In this document: positions 45,715 to 58,000 of the stretch, in pieces
Layout of the letters: each line of letters begins with the position of its first letter
Position numbering within the stretch: the stretch's first letter is position 1
DNA from: Daedaleopsis sinensis
Taxonomy: Eukaryota > Basidiomycota > Agaricomycetes > Polyporales > Polyporaceae
Assembly: GCA_033807695.1 (NCBI GenBank)
Contig: CM066304.1
Location: forward strand, 2,542,001 to 2,606,000
Length of the DNA: 64,000 bases
Direction: 5' to 3'
Notes under the pieces: generated by a model
What the model saw: only the letters and a program-made list of their open reading frames with translations
The model's database searches: none
Told to the model about the DNA's origin: nothing
Program-made: the position numbers and the translations under genes

Positions 45715-47121
45715 GGTGGGATCGAGCAATGCACCGAGCTCGGGGCGAGCTCGTCGTGGGTCTTATGAGAGTTGACTGTGGACGTCGGGAGTGCGAGAAA
45801 TCCGGAGAGGTTTCATTGGCAAGGAGGCGGCGGTGAAGGACTGGGAGAGGTCGAGTGGTGGGCAGAGCGCGGGGGACAGACGTCAATCGAGTGCGGAGAT
45901 ACATGGGCTGGACCAAACATAAGGTTTGTCCCCGGGGGAAGATGTGAGTAGTCCATGACGCGCTGTACCGCTCATCATGAACTCATGCGGCACGCATCTG
46001 TCGTCCTCACGCGTATTTTGGAAACATTGGGCAGTGACTACTGTTGGTCTGTGGATTAAACAACGGGGATCTATTCATTATTGTTGGTCGTGGTAGTACT
46101 CGTACGCGTTGAACGAGTGCAGGACGCGACGTTGTTGGCAGCGCTTTCCGCAAGCGAGTGCGCGAGCCACATGACGAGACCAGCCAGCCGAACGACGAGC
46201 GACGAGTAGGGCCTAGAATGAACTTTTCTGTCACCCATCTTAGAATCAGCCAGTCAGTTCGTGCAGCGTATGAGAGCGTAGTATGAAGCGGAGCCGATCG
46301 GAGAGATACTCACCGGCGGGAGTGATAGGCAACATACGATATTATACGTCCGAGTCCTCACATCGGTTCCGAGTCCTGCGGATAAGCCACGAGTTTCGTG
46401 TTCATCCCGTAGACCTGGGAGCCTCTCCAGGCCACCGGGAATGCTCGCAAAACCACCCGGGAGGACTTCGATCTTGTTCGGCTGTCCGACGACTCTGGTA
46501 GCACACCTCAAAGTTAGCACATTAGTGAAGCGAGTGATCTCCACTCTCCCATGGGTACCAGAGAGGGATATGCTCACATCATCCTGGCCAGAGGATACAT
46601 GCGTGCCGTAGCAATCACGCGCCTGGCGCGAGATTCGCTGTAGCACCGCTAGTGCTCGGGAGCTTGGATGTTGTACTTACCATCGAGCCGAAACTTTGAC
46701 AGTATGTAGTCATATCAGACTCCGAGTGTATCACTGAAGATGAGACCCACCGTGGCACCGCCACGCTCCTCAACTTGGCTCAAACGGGGGGTTGTCGGCT
46801 CTGTGGCTGGCAGAAACGATGAGCGCTCAGCGCTCAGCGTTGGACTGAAAACACTTCAAGTCCGTGACGAGTCAACTTGAATTCGACCGGGCAGTACCGT
46901 CGACAGTACTTACTTGAGAAGCCTTCTCTACATGAGTCTAGCGCCACGGTCGGGACTCGGGAGCATGCCACTGCGCGTGACCGCGGCGATTGAGACTGGC
47001 GCGTCTTGTTAACCACCGGGTGATCAGGGAACCTGGGGGAGGCCAAGAGAAGCCATCATTACAATGAATGCTCTCCCGAGAGAACGTAGTACTTATACAG
47101 GCATCGGACATGCTCTTCCCG
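45715..47121. other. Intergenic, 1.4 kb, no gene seen
   Basis: It holds the promoter of the BTB gene, then sequence of unclear nature. A minus-strand frame of 130 codons (46254-46646) lacks recognisable features. Confidence 0.45.
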
Positions 47122-47740
47122 ATGGCCGATAGCCGCCAAGCAAAAACCCCAGCCCGCGTAAGTAGCAGTCGTCACTGGGGCCGCGCAAGGCATCGGAGAA
47201 GCCATCGCGATCCAGCTCGCCGAAAACGCGCTTGACATCGCGCTGAATGAGATCCCAAGCAGGCGCGACGAGCTCGCCACGGTCGCCAAAGCCATCGAGG
47301 CGAAGGGCCGGCGCGCCGTCCTCGTTCCCGGGGATGTCTCTGTCGAGACGGTCGTCTGTTCCATGGTCAGCAAGGCCGTAGCCAAGCTCGGAGGACTGGA
47401 CGTTGTGCGTGGACAGAGCGGGCTGAGAACATGGCGCGGCGTCCGCCAACAATGCCTTCACACAGTTCGTCGCCAATGCCGCCGACGCGCTCGGTGGTCC
47501 AGGAACGTGGTTGAAGAAGATGTGCGTATTAAACCAGGATGCGGCTCATTGGACCTTGACATTGCAGTACTGTAAGATGCCCGACGATCAGGAACTCGGC
47601 AAGCCGTCCAATATCGCGAGAGTGGTCTCGTACCTCGCTAAGCCCGAGTCGTCTTTCGTCACCGGTACGTGTCGCGCGTCTCTGATGACAAGGCTGCGAA
47701 CTTAGTCAGTGATGTGGTAGGCCAATCATTACTTAAGCTT
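47122..47740 (+). pseudogene. Short-chain dehydrogenase/reductase (SDR) relic
   Basis: The ATG at 47122 starts ADSRQAKTPARV, followed by four extra bases (AGTA, a tandem copy) that shift the frame out of AVVTGAAQGIGEAIA. That block is the TGxxxGxG NAD(P)-binding motif of classical SDRs. The Rossmann half continues to KLGGLDV. Then the expected NAG motif and the whole catalytic Ser/Tyr-x3-Lys segment are missing, and the sequence resumes with C-terminal family pieces: ALGGPGTWLKK, then GKPSNIARVVSYLAKPESSF with VTG, and a short last exon (GQSLLKL). A frameshift plus loss of the active site mean no enzyme is made. Confidence 0.78.
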
Positions 47741-47971
47741 AAGTGTGAACGGAGGATGGTTCTTGAGTTGAGTGCTCTGTCAAATGGCAAGTCGTGGAAC
47801 TGGGTTTCTTAGCTGGCTCAAGCCGGATGTATGCGGGTGTGTTACACATGATCGCGTCTTGTTGCGCTTTGTAAAGGGATTTGTGATTGATAGGCTGAGT
47901 AGCATCATGGGCAGGTAGAGTTGTGCGAAATGGGTTTATGTCCACGTTCCTGATAAAGATCTAGTATTGCA

Positions 47972-49064
47972 TCAAGGAGAACGCTGGTCCAAATGACGTG
48001 TTTTCTGTATGTTCCATATCTTGCATCGGACTGCACGCTCACGAGTTAGCACATGTTCGCACCATTCTGCCACCGTTCCATACCATATCGACAGGATGTT
48101 TCGAGCGGTGGCCAAGTTGTCGAGAGCTTCCTCCAGAGACCAGTCCTTCTTTGCAATGCAATGTCTGTGGACCTTGATATAATCGGACACATCGCGGACT
48201 CTTAGGTCTTCAGGCAATCTGCATCACTATGGTCATCCTATCGCGCGCATGAGAGGATAATTTGAGTACGAACCCTTCTTGTATCAAGCCTAGCACGTCT
48301 AAGACGGTAACAGGCCTTCCGAGCTGGAGTGTGTCTGCAGACTGCGGGCCGTAATCGCAAGCATTGAGGAGGAGGAACGATGACACAGGGGTCACCGTCG
48401 CGAAACTGCGCGCAACAAGGGGGTGTCTCTTGAGATAGTGCTTCTTATGCATATCGGACGTGTTTTCTGCATCGGCGGGGATGGAAGAGGTCCTCTCACA
48501 GCGCAGAAACGCGTCTGATTCAACAAGGGGTACGCCGCCTCTGAGTTCGTCGCTCCTCCGGAATCCCACTTGTCCCAGAGCGCGGTGGATGTCACAGGGG
48601 ACGTCAGATGTCGTGTCGTGAATACGGTATGGCACGGTCGGCTTGACATGCGCAGCAGCAACCTCCATGCGTTGACCTGCGCAAGGCTTGTTATCTCGGG
48701 GGGCAGACTGTTGAGAGGAGGAATTGAACTCACGATTGTACTCGAGGAGCGACTCTCCGCATTGCGGATGGATGCAAAATCCATCGTCTCGAATGCAGGC
48801 AAACGCAATTTCTCGCCAGCTGGTGGCACTGTTCACACGTTCCTCCTTGCGCAGCTTACCAAGTCCGTTGTTCCAGCATATCAGCGCCCAAAATTCTTCC
48901 TCCTCGGCCTCCGAGCCGTACAAGGCGGCACATTCAGAATGAGTTGAATAGAAGCAGACGTGGGTTCGAAGGTCGAAAGAAGGGATGGCGCGTTTGACCA
49001 TATGTCGAATCTCGACCGGCAAAGAGAGAAATGCAGGGGGCCGCATGAGCGTGTTCATGCGCAT
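47972..49064 (-). CDS. F-box-like conserved basidiomycete protein
   Basis: Two exons (48274-49064, 47972-48218) give 345 aa. A 55-nt intron (GTTCGT...GATGCAG) joins LGLIQEG to LPEDLRVRDVSDYIKV; unspliced, the frame would end at once. The N-terminus has an F-box-like helix (PAFLSLPVEIRHMVKRAI), then a block I associate with a recurrent Agaricomycete family: DLRTHVCFYSTHSECAALYG, FWALICWNNGLGKLR, SWREIAFACI and FCIHPQCGESLLEYN. The Cys/His in the last block could bind zinc. The C-terminal part contains LEEALDNLATARNILSIWYG. The biochemical role is unknown; F-box proteins usually recruit substrates to SCF ubiquitin ligases. Confidence 0.75.
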
Positions 49065-50377
49065 GGTTACTGATTAGGACAGGGGCAACCTCCCCGACTC
49101 TGAATATTCTCAGCGCGACAAGTACTGACGCAGACGCTCGGTCCTCCTGCAGTGTCTGGTCACCTGATCGCGATGATATAGCGGCTAGCCTTTACATACG
49201 TGGTACTTACTAGTAGTACTAGTAGTTCAGGTTACTTTACATTGTAGTAGTACTAGCGTTACGTGATACATCATGCATCAAGTACCCGGATAAAATGCAA
49301 GTATGTAGGCACATTGGAGCGTATTCGAGGGAAGTAACTTAGGATTGTGGAGCGGGCGCGCTGTGGTTCCTTATTGACCGCAAACGGGCGATCCGATAGT
49401 ATGACCCTAATATTTACTCCCTCGAATACGCTCTATTCTACCATGAGCTTCAGTAGGTTGAGATTAAATAATGAGAGCCTGTTAACAATCGCTAACGGCC
49501 AAAATTAGAGGACTTCGACTTTCAGTCGGACACGGCTATAACGGTACTAGTACTACAGCAGTACTACAGTCCTGGCAATACTCCTGCGATGGGTATCTCG
49601 GACTCGTCCGAAGACCTGGACATCTTGACCCTCATTGAGGCGCGTAGAGCGACAACATCATCCGATCCGACGATACCTGCCGCAACCTTCGCAAACTCCA
49701 GGACCTTTTCCCACTCGAACGCGGTTTCTTGGGCCCGCGCGTCTCGGGAGTAACGACGTCCAAGCTGCAGTTTCTATGCTCGACCAGGAGTCGATGTGAG
49801 TGCCTTCATGACTCAAGCTGGAGTCCCGGCGCAGCCACCTATCCGAGCGCGACGGCTGTTTGAACGCGCTCGAAGACAGCGCGGCGGCCGCAACGACGTC
49901 GCACGAAGTGTCTGAGCTGCAGTGAGCGCAAGGGCGTCCTGCGCATGCCGATTTCCACGTCTCCGTGGTCCATGTACCTGGGCTCGGTCATGAGGTCCTC
50001 GCAACCGTTGGCTACATCTCCATCGGACAGGAAGAATGTCTTCACGTCCAGGATGCACTGACTCGGCGATAGAGACGCGCGCTGCGGGATGCTGTCGGCG
50101 GCCTCCTCGGAATTGGACAGATTCTACTATGCGACTGTCACGCCGCCCAGCGGCCCATGCCCCTTACAGGCCCGATTGCAACACCCATCCCTTTCTCCCC
50201 AGTTGAGAGGCTAGAGGTGACGGAAGCGCCGGCGACATGAGGGTCTCCGCGGGGTTAGAACGTGCAGATGTATCGTCCGCGGTAAACCCGTTTGTGGGTC
50301 CGTATGCGCTGCGCGGAAAGGGGATGCGGATGCACTCTTCGGTTGCAGCCCGACTAGAATGACTCGGAGAGCGGCAA
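49065..50377. other. Intergenic, 1.3 kb, with AGTACT-rich patches and a small TIR element
   Basis: Patches rich in TAGTACTAG occur at 49202-49264 and 49540-49572. A possible MITE lies at 49317-49433. The rest has no coding signal, although short GC-rich frames occur near 49813-50058. Confidence 0.45.
49317..49433. mobile_element. Possible MITE with ~20-bp terminal inverted repeats
   Basis: GAGCGTATTCGAGGGA at the left end is exactly complementary to TCCCTCGAATACGCTC at the right end. The match extends through GTAA/TTAC with one inserted A. The 117-bp element has no coding capacity. A clear target-site duplication is not visible, so the identification rests on the inverted repeats alone. Confidence 0.4.
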
Positions 50378-52057
50378 CTAGTCTGCTTGGTATCGTCGGT
50401 CGTGCTGTCTGGCTGCTACGTGGGTCCAAACCGCATTCCATGGGTTCGGCTGACGTATGCTTCGATAGCCACTAGGGGAGCGAGATGCTTCAACATCGAG
50501 GGCAGGGAACAGATGATCGACTACACCGGAGAAACGCGACATGCCCTCGGCTCCGAGCTCTACGCGTCGAGAGAGCATGACAAGCGTCGTCAACGAGTGT
50601 CGAGGATCAAGAGTCTGTATAGGAGTAGACAATGGATCAATGCCAGAGAAGACATCGACCGAAAGATGCAGCTCTCGAATCAATGGACAGTGTTGCGTGA
50701 TTAAAAGCAGGGAAAGAGTGGAGATTCTCTGCTGACCGGTGGTAGAAGGCAACAGGATCCTGAGGTCCTTGACGTTTGGGAGGTACTGCGCCAGGGCGAG
50801 GAAACTTTCGTCAGAGTACGAAAAGCACGAGCGGCGTGACACGGGGTAGATGAATGAGAGCGATTCGAGCCCGACGACATGTTGGCAGGGTCCGAGAACG
50901 TCATCGATGGAGCCGACGTCGTCCGCGTCCTCAGCGTCCTGGTCATCAAGAGCGCTAGCGCAGAACGACAGACTGCGCAGCGACTCTGAGAATTGCCGCG
51001 CGCAGGTCGCAGCTACGAGTTGTCGCAGAGTCGATACTGCACAGGAGTGGTCGTCTTTGAACTCGGCCACCTCTAGCTTCGGGGCAGATGTGCGAGAAAC
51101 GAAGAGTTCCAAATCTTTGCACCTCCCGCAGCACTTGAAGACCCGCAGCGAGGGCACACGAAGAGGGTTCACATCGGCATTGCATGCTGCAGTATCGAGC
51201 GCACACTCGAGGACTTCGAGGCGTGAGCTAAGGGAGTGTAGCTTGTCGTATGCGACGGGGTGGATGCGCGAGGGCATCCGGAGTATGCGGAGATTGCTGA
51301 AGAGGGGTAATGAACTGATAGCAAACTCGCCCATCAACGAGCGGGTGTAAAAGTTCAAGGTTGCAAGAGACCGGAATGGAAAGTTGGAAGGGAGCAGCGT
51401 TGCGACAAGCTGACAGGCGGGGGTAAGCCTGTCGAGGGGGACTTCGATCCCATGTATGTTGTCACGCTCGAAAGTGATGTCGACTTCTAGGATGGACTCT
51501 GACGAGAGGAACGAGAGAGAGCCGCCATCAATCGCGGTTTGGTACCAGTGTATGCGTTTGAGCGATGGTAAAAAGGACCGCCCTTCGTTGTGGGAGACCA
51601 AGGCATGGATGAGGTCAGCATCGCACACCAGGCTGTTGACATTCTCGACCTCCTGTACCCGTCCTGCGAAACGCATGAAGTACTGCCAGAAGGTAGGATC
51701 ACTGTACCGTCTTGGTTGTTCAAGGAGGATCTAAGCGTGGATCCATGAGCAGCACTTCCGAGACACGGAGACGAGAGTCCCATGAATACTGACTGTGGTG
51801 ACATAGTATCCGACTTGTGAGGTGTTTGCTTTGGAGCGCCGTACATCGTCGGGAAGGATGAGATTCCAGATAGGAAGCAGGTTCGGCAGATATCGCCAGA
51901 GCAGAGGGCATGCGACGCTGGAAAACGTGCGGGACACTAGGGCAAGTTGTGCGCACGCAAACTGACCGGAAGATGTATGCGTGTCGAGAGCTGAGATGAT
52001 AGCTTCGAAGAGCTCGTTGACCCGCAAGGTCTGATGACAAGCGTCGTAGTAGGGCAT
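50378..52057 (-). CDS. F-box/LRR-like protein (right arm, intact copy)
   Basis: Two exons (51815-52057, 50378-51730) give 531 aa. The F-box is near the start (RVNELFEAIISAL, LALVSRTFSSVACPLLWRYL). The intron (GTCGGA...ACGCTTAG, 84 nt) joins NTSQ to ILLEQPRRYSDPTFWQYF. The rest is a leucine-rich solenoid typical of Agaricomycete F-box proteins (LPSLKRIHWYQTAIDG, LFSNLRILRMPSRIHP, VPSLRVFKCCGRC, LIRELHLSVDVF). It probably acts as an SCF substrate receptor; the target is unknown. It is transcribed away from lipase B across a 0.9-kb shared upstream region. The degenerate mirror copy is at 3344-4065. Confidence 0.85.
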
Positions 52058-52963
52058 GGTAGCCGACTACAATGCTTGTGTTATACTTGTCTCCCCTAGG
52101 CAGACGATGAGGACCTATTGACGTGAGGGATGGACGGTCCTACAACGTGTTAGACGATCCTTCAGGACTATCAGGACGGTGAGAAGTTAGTACAGCAGTC
52201 GGAGGTGACAGTGAGGAGGATAATGAGGTAGGCGCTGTCCGCGCATATGAAGAGGATGAGAATATTGGCAATGATGATGATGAGGACGAGGAGGAGGAGG
52301 AAGAGGAGGAATCGAATTTAAGCGCAGTGAGGAGAATCAGGATAGAATCAGAAGAGCGAGGGCGCTAATTATCAATGTGGAGGCTTGACTGTGAATAAAT
52401 TGGTGCTACTTATATATAGTATCAGCTGCCGAGGCTTGGAGAGCAGAGCGTGCCTCTCTGAGGTCGACTACCTCTCTGAGCTTGTATCGAACTGGAAGCT
52501 TGGAAGCGACCCTGCCTCACTGAATTCCCCCGTTTGTTTTCAGATGATCTCGTCCTCCGTTGAGTCGTCACTTGAGATGCTCACCGAGACTCGTTGAAGT
52601 GTATACTGCCAGAAGGAGGAATGATCACTGGCGCAAGTACGGTCTCCGAGAATTATCAAAACGTCACTTCCCCAGGCCGCCATTGACTCGGTGGGAACGG
52701 AGATGAGTTATTGAAGGATCATCACCCCCGCTTTAGGTGCCTCAGTATAACTTTACCGCAGCGTGGACACCTCTTTCCATTCGGGCTTTGTCACCTGCAG
52801 CTGGCACCGGCCCCTCAAGGCCTCAAGTGTCACTGCGACTCACTCTCAGTATCTCACCTGACACCCCGTGCTGAGGATATAAAGGTCGTACTTCCGTGCT
52901 GCCATAGTCAACGTTCAAGTTAGGCCTCCCGTCTCCCGCAAACTTGCAATTGCAGCTATCACC
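52058..52963. promoter_or_regulatory. Shared divergent upstream region of the F-box gene and lipase B
   Basis: It contains a purine-rich GAT/GAGGA low-complexity tract at about 52247-52313. A TATAAA at 52878-52883, followed by GGTC, lies about 81 bp upstream of the lipase B ATG; the same TATAAAGGTC string precedes lipase A. No gene is seen inside. Confidence 0.5.
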
Positions 52964-54419
52964 ATGGTGCTTCAACTTGACGCTGAATTGGCGGCGGAAC
53001 TGGATGCGCATCCAGAGCTCGGTACCCGCCTTATGCCTCCGTGCCCAGAAGGAGTCTCACTGGGCGACCATCTTCGAGGGATATCTAGTATCGTTCTCGG
53101 TGCCTTCGGTCAAAGCTTTGTCGCTCGGCTCCCATTAGGTGAATTTTCGCCGTTCACCACTAGGCTCTCGTGGCAATCGCTGACGCGAGTATCTATCCTG
53201 TTGCTTGTCGCCCTCTGCTGCAGAATCCCAGTACACCGTCAAGGATCATCTCGTGCCCGTGGAGGGTGGAGAGATCACTGTGCGCTCAGTTATACCAACG
53301 AGCAACGACGAGACCGCGACATACCCGGTCCTAGTTTGGTACCATGGCGGAGGCAAGCACCGAGGGTCCAGTTCGCGCTCAGAGTGGGGCAGCTGACCTA
53401 CCATGTTTGCAGGCTGGGTCATAGGCGATATTCCTATGGATGACAACCACTTACGGACCTTGAGTGTCGAGTTGCAGCTCGTTATCGTCAACGTGGGATA
53501 CAGGTATGTACCTCTACCACTGGCATTGAAGCTCCATCCATGGATCCTCGGCTCTACTAACAGTGCTCATTTCCCAGACTAGCTCCGGAATACCAATTCC
53601 CGACAGCGCACGAAGATTGCTTCGTTGCGCTCAAGTGGGTCAGTGCCTTTGGACCCCTGCCGCCGCTCGCGGCGTCGTCTACAAACCGCCTGAACTAAGC
53701 TATATCTCTCCACCGGCAGGTCGTCAACCATTCAGAAGAGCTGAAGGCGTCCTTCAGCAAGGGCTTTCTCGTCGGCGGCGACTCCGCGGGCGGCAACCTG
53801 GCCGCCGTCATGGCCCTCCAAGCCAGAGACGACCCCTTCTTCAGCGCTGTCCCGCTCACCGGGCAGTACCTCCGCGAGCCCGTCACTCTGCACCCGGACG
53901 CTGTGCCAGAGAAGTACCACGCAGAGCTGCTCTCGTACGAGCAGAACGCGAACGCACCGCTCCTGGGCAAGGCGGACATGAATCAATTTTTCGGTACGTC
54001 CACAGTCCCTCCGAGTCGTCCGTGGCGCTGCGCGGTGCTGACTGCCCTTTGCAGCGCTGTACAACGCCCCGCCTGCAGACGTGCGCATCTCCCCGGTGCT
54101 GGCCACCTCGCACGCCGCGCTGCCCCCTGCGTACCTGCAATGCATGGAGTGTGACCCGCTGCGGGACGAGGGGCTGCTGTACGAAAGGCTACTGCGGGAG
54201 TCCGGAGGCACGACGAAGCTCGTACTGTACGTCCGAGTCTGCACCGCAGCATTCGTTTGGAAACGAGCTGACCGTATCCGAATCTGACAACGTTGCAGGA
54301 ACCCCGGCTGCTCTCACGGTACTCACTTATGGTTCCCGCACCTCGCCGCATCGGCCAAGATCGTGCGCGATACACAAACGGGACTCGAGTGGCTTCTGAG
54401 CTTCCCCAAGGCGGCTTGA
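52964..54419 (+). CDS. Alpha/beta-hydrolase fold-3 (HSL-type) lipase/esterase, copy B
   Basis: Seven exons (52964-53138, 53224-53352, 53413-53503, 53578-53638, 53720-53993, 54055-54226, 54299-54419) give 340 aa. Exon sizes and phases equal those of copy A except for one extra codon in exon 1 and two fewer in exon 6. HGGG is at 99-102 with the same GC-AG intron (GCAAGC donor). Other motifs are YRLAPEY in canonical form, Ser174 in GDSAGG, DPLRDEG, and the catalytic His in SHGTHLWFPHL. It is the better match to the family consensus and may be nearer the ancestral state. Predicted cytosolic ester hydrolase; substrate unknown. Confidence 0.9.
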
Positions 54420-55085
54420 CTCGCCTGAAGGAGACGTGCGGTGCCTTATTACCTGTACTTGTACCTATCCAAAGGGGATGTCTTGATATGCGCGGTACGT
54501 AGTATACTGAAAGCGATGTACACAAGTAGGTTCAAGAATGCAGGTTTTCATGTCATTCATTCTACCATCGTCTCCCACCCAGCACAGACCACCGTCTCTA
54601 CCGAAAGAGTCAAGACACCTTCGATCACATCTGTGGAAACCCTCTGAGTCGACGACGAAGCTCTCAAGACTCTCTGCACTGCCTGCTCAAGCCTTATCTC
54701 GCCAGCCTGGCAGAGCTGCTCCGCGGCCTCCGGCTGGAGAATTCGAGCCTACAAAGCTTTTCGAGCGGCTCCGCCGCTCTAACCGTTCGATCGGGGGCCC
54801 CCGGTGCGCAAGTAGCTCGTGCTCATAGGCGCACCGGAGGCTGCATTGCCTTTCCCTATCGCTCCTCTCAAAACGCACACTCCCAACTCGCTATCCAGCG
54901 TTGACAGAAACAGAAAGACACCAATCTATGGCAAAGGGGAGTGAGTCGACGGATATACTATTTGTTTGTCCATTGATGATGCTCCGGAACCGTCGGAGAT
55001 ATCGTCAGTATTCACAGAGGGAGATGGATTGCACAGGAGTTCGACATAGTTCTGCGAAGACCTATATACCGGCGGAGCCGACCCC
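54420..55085. other. Intergenic between convergent lipase B and AP-1 gamma
   Basis: The first ~30 bp still match the left arm. No gene is seen in the remainder. Confidence 0.5.
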
Positions 55086-58000
55086 TCACGAACCCGCAGT
55101 CAGGCCGGGAGGGAACCCGGCAAAGTCTACTTGGTCTTGGATAGCGCGTCCGGCGACGTTGAACGATATCCGCAATCTTAGCCGGATGTTCGCCTGTGGA
55201 GAGAGCCCTCAAGGTGAGCTACGTCAGAGTCAGGTAAACAAACGGGGAGATGCTCACGCCGGCAGGGGCAAGGATGCGCATCTCTTGCGTCTCTGTCCGT
55301 CCCGGGTGCACGTCCGGACTTGAGATCGGGGCCATCTGCAGTTGCTGGGACTACGGTGAGAGTTATCCGATCAGCGTTTGCGCATATACCCAGTTCGCGC
55401 ACATCGAACGATACTAACCTTGGGCACGGCCGCCTGGAAGTTCAAGGCGCTTACTGCATTCGGCCCCGTCACCTGGAAGCTTGCGATAACCCGAACGAGA
55501 CCCGGGCGCGTTGGAGATGTCTGCGGATTGAGTGTGATCCGTAGCTCGTTCTGGTCATACGCATTGTACCCTGCGGGCGCCGCGGGTGGCGGCGATGCAG
55601 CCTGGGGCACGGACGCCGTCACGTTGAACAGCGATTGCATTGATGGGGCGGGGGTCGCCGCCGCAGGTAAAGTGGGTGCGGGAGAGGGTGCGGAAGGAGA
55701 GTCAAAGAGCCCGAGTATGTCTTGTGCAATGTTGCGTGAGGCAGTGGGCGGGGCAGGGGACCCTGCGGGCGCGGGCGCGGAGGGCCCAGAATTACCAAAG
55801 ATTTCAGCAAGGAGGTCTTGGGTAGCAGGGACATTCGGAGTGCCATTGGGTGCTGGCGCGCTGGGGATCTCGTCGCCCAAGAGGTCCGCCTATATATTAG
55901 AACATTGTCAGATCACCGCGCAGAAATATGAACGGGGGATCCTCACATCCTTGCCGGGGTTGACTGATCCGACGGGTTTGTTCTCGCTAACTGTGGGCAA
56001 GGGTTAGACCCTCTACCCTATGTCGACTGTGACGACCGACGTACCGACACCGAGGACAGTCGCCTTTAATTCCGGAGCAGGCATACGCTCCAGAACACCT
56101 GCTCGGACCTCGCCCAAGTTAGACAAGCTTGCGAACTCGACTGCACGTTGCTGTATCTCGAGTTCTGGGCTTGTCGTGTATGACAGAAGCATGTTCTGTA
56201 TTCGTTCTTGCTGTCCTGAGGTGGTTGTTGGCCGTGACGAGATCTTCGTGAGGGCAGTCAGCACGAATTGACGAGTGAGGTAATTGGCGTAGGGAGAGTC
56301 CAGCGTGGAGATAAGCAAGTCGATCAGCTCTTTGTCAGTGAGCTGTAAAGACAAATTAGCGAGGGAGCATCAAGTGGTTTAATAGCAACACACCGCTTTG
56401 GGAGTTTCTTCATCAACTAGACCGCCTTCAAGGAGAACCTCACTATACTCTCCAAGCACCCACGTAGCAGCAAGAGTCAAAGACTCTTGTGAGATATCGG
56501 AGCGAAGGGACGTGTAGAGTTTCGACGCTGTGTACGCCTGGAGCTCGGGAGTGTGTGCCACAAGTCGGATGAACGCAGACAAGATTTCTTCCCTCACAAA
56601 GTTGCCAGCCTGCAAAACATCAGCTCACTTGGTTTGTTACACGATACCGGCATTGACCAACAACTGACCAACTTTAGCACACGCAAGACCGTATCGATGT
56701 GCCATCGCTTGTTGGGTGCGAAGCGTTCGGCGGCGAGGCAGATCTGGGTAGTCATGCCGAGCTTAAACTCGTCATCGGCAACCTCGAGGAATGCAAGGAG
56801 CTCTCGAATGAGAATCCGGACGTTCTGCTCGTTGATCAATGCATAAGACAGCTCCAGCGCGCGCCGTCTAATGGAAATATCGCCGTCACGGAGACAATCT
56901 AGAATGATGTTTCGATGGCGTTGAACAGCGTTTGTGTCAATTGCTACGACCTTGTTGAGGGTGTTCAGTGCCACGTATCTACCATTCAGGGAAGCGGAGA
57001 GTGTGAGCACATACGACTTCCTTACGTGCTCGTCACGCTAACGCAGAGATGTCACATACCGGATATTGTTGTCCCTGTTACTCAAAAACTTCCCCAGAAT
57101 GTTGATCGCCATAACGCGTAGACCACTGTCAGCCTCTATCTCGAGCACCGTCATGACTGTCTCGTATAAAATAGAGTTGCCGACGTTCTTAGTGGAATCG
57201 GTATTTGTTGCAACCTGTGGATGCACGCCTGAGAGCTGCGACCATATTAGACATGGTCATATAACTTACCTGAGCGAGAATATCATTCATTGTTTCGCTC
57301 GCTCTCGCATCGCCTCTTCCCAATAGACGCATCAAACGCAAGATCTTGACCTGGAGGAATGGGTCCGTAATCCCAGAAACATCGTGTTCGGGGCTATATC
57401 CAGTAGTCACAAGTGCTTTCAGATGTCGGACAAGTAGCGGGACGGCCTGCACGCGTTGTATGAATAATGGACCTGAGGTGAAGGAAAGTGAAGCATACAT
57501 TGCGGAAGTCTTCTAGGCAGCCCGGATCAATTTGGCACATCTCCGTGACGAGGGTGATAGCAGTTAAGAGCACGCCATGATTGCGGTCAGCAAGGAGATT
57601 CTTCGCTTTGGCGACGAAATGACCGGATAGTTCTGGCACTTTGCGGACAACTCTGAGTGCACATAGAGCCGCCTAAAGATGGTGTTGAAAACGATTCCAC
57701 CATGATCATAAACTGGCGTACCTTCTTGCGGATGTAGGTGTTACTCGAGCCTAACAACTTCTCGATTTCGTTCGCCAAGTCTCGCGACATCTCTTCGGAT
57801 GCTATGTCGGCGAATGTGCAGAGCGCGAGACCAACCGCGTACATATTCGCATGGTTCATGTCGCTGCATATTCTCAATATCTCATCGGGTACAATTGCAG
57901 ACATACGCACTTTTTCAACGAATTCGTGACCAACATAAGAACCTCCTGATTCTCATCGAGTAGCAGCATGATTCCCAAGTACCCCAGTCGTTTGTCTCCA

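Larger units (their letters stand above)
50984..54446 (-). repeat. Right arm of the lipase/F-box inverted duplication
   Basis: Mirror image of 1396-4065. Here both genes are intact. The right arm is longer because the left F-box has internal deletions and the intergenic region differs in length (about 0.9 kb here, about 0.5 kb on the left). Confidence 0.85.

Noticed and set aside
49202..49572. AGTACT-rich patches, considered as a CRISPR-like or satellite array
   Set aside because: The units are irregular and the spacing varies; CRISPR is not expected in a fungal nucleus.
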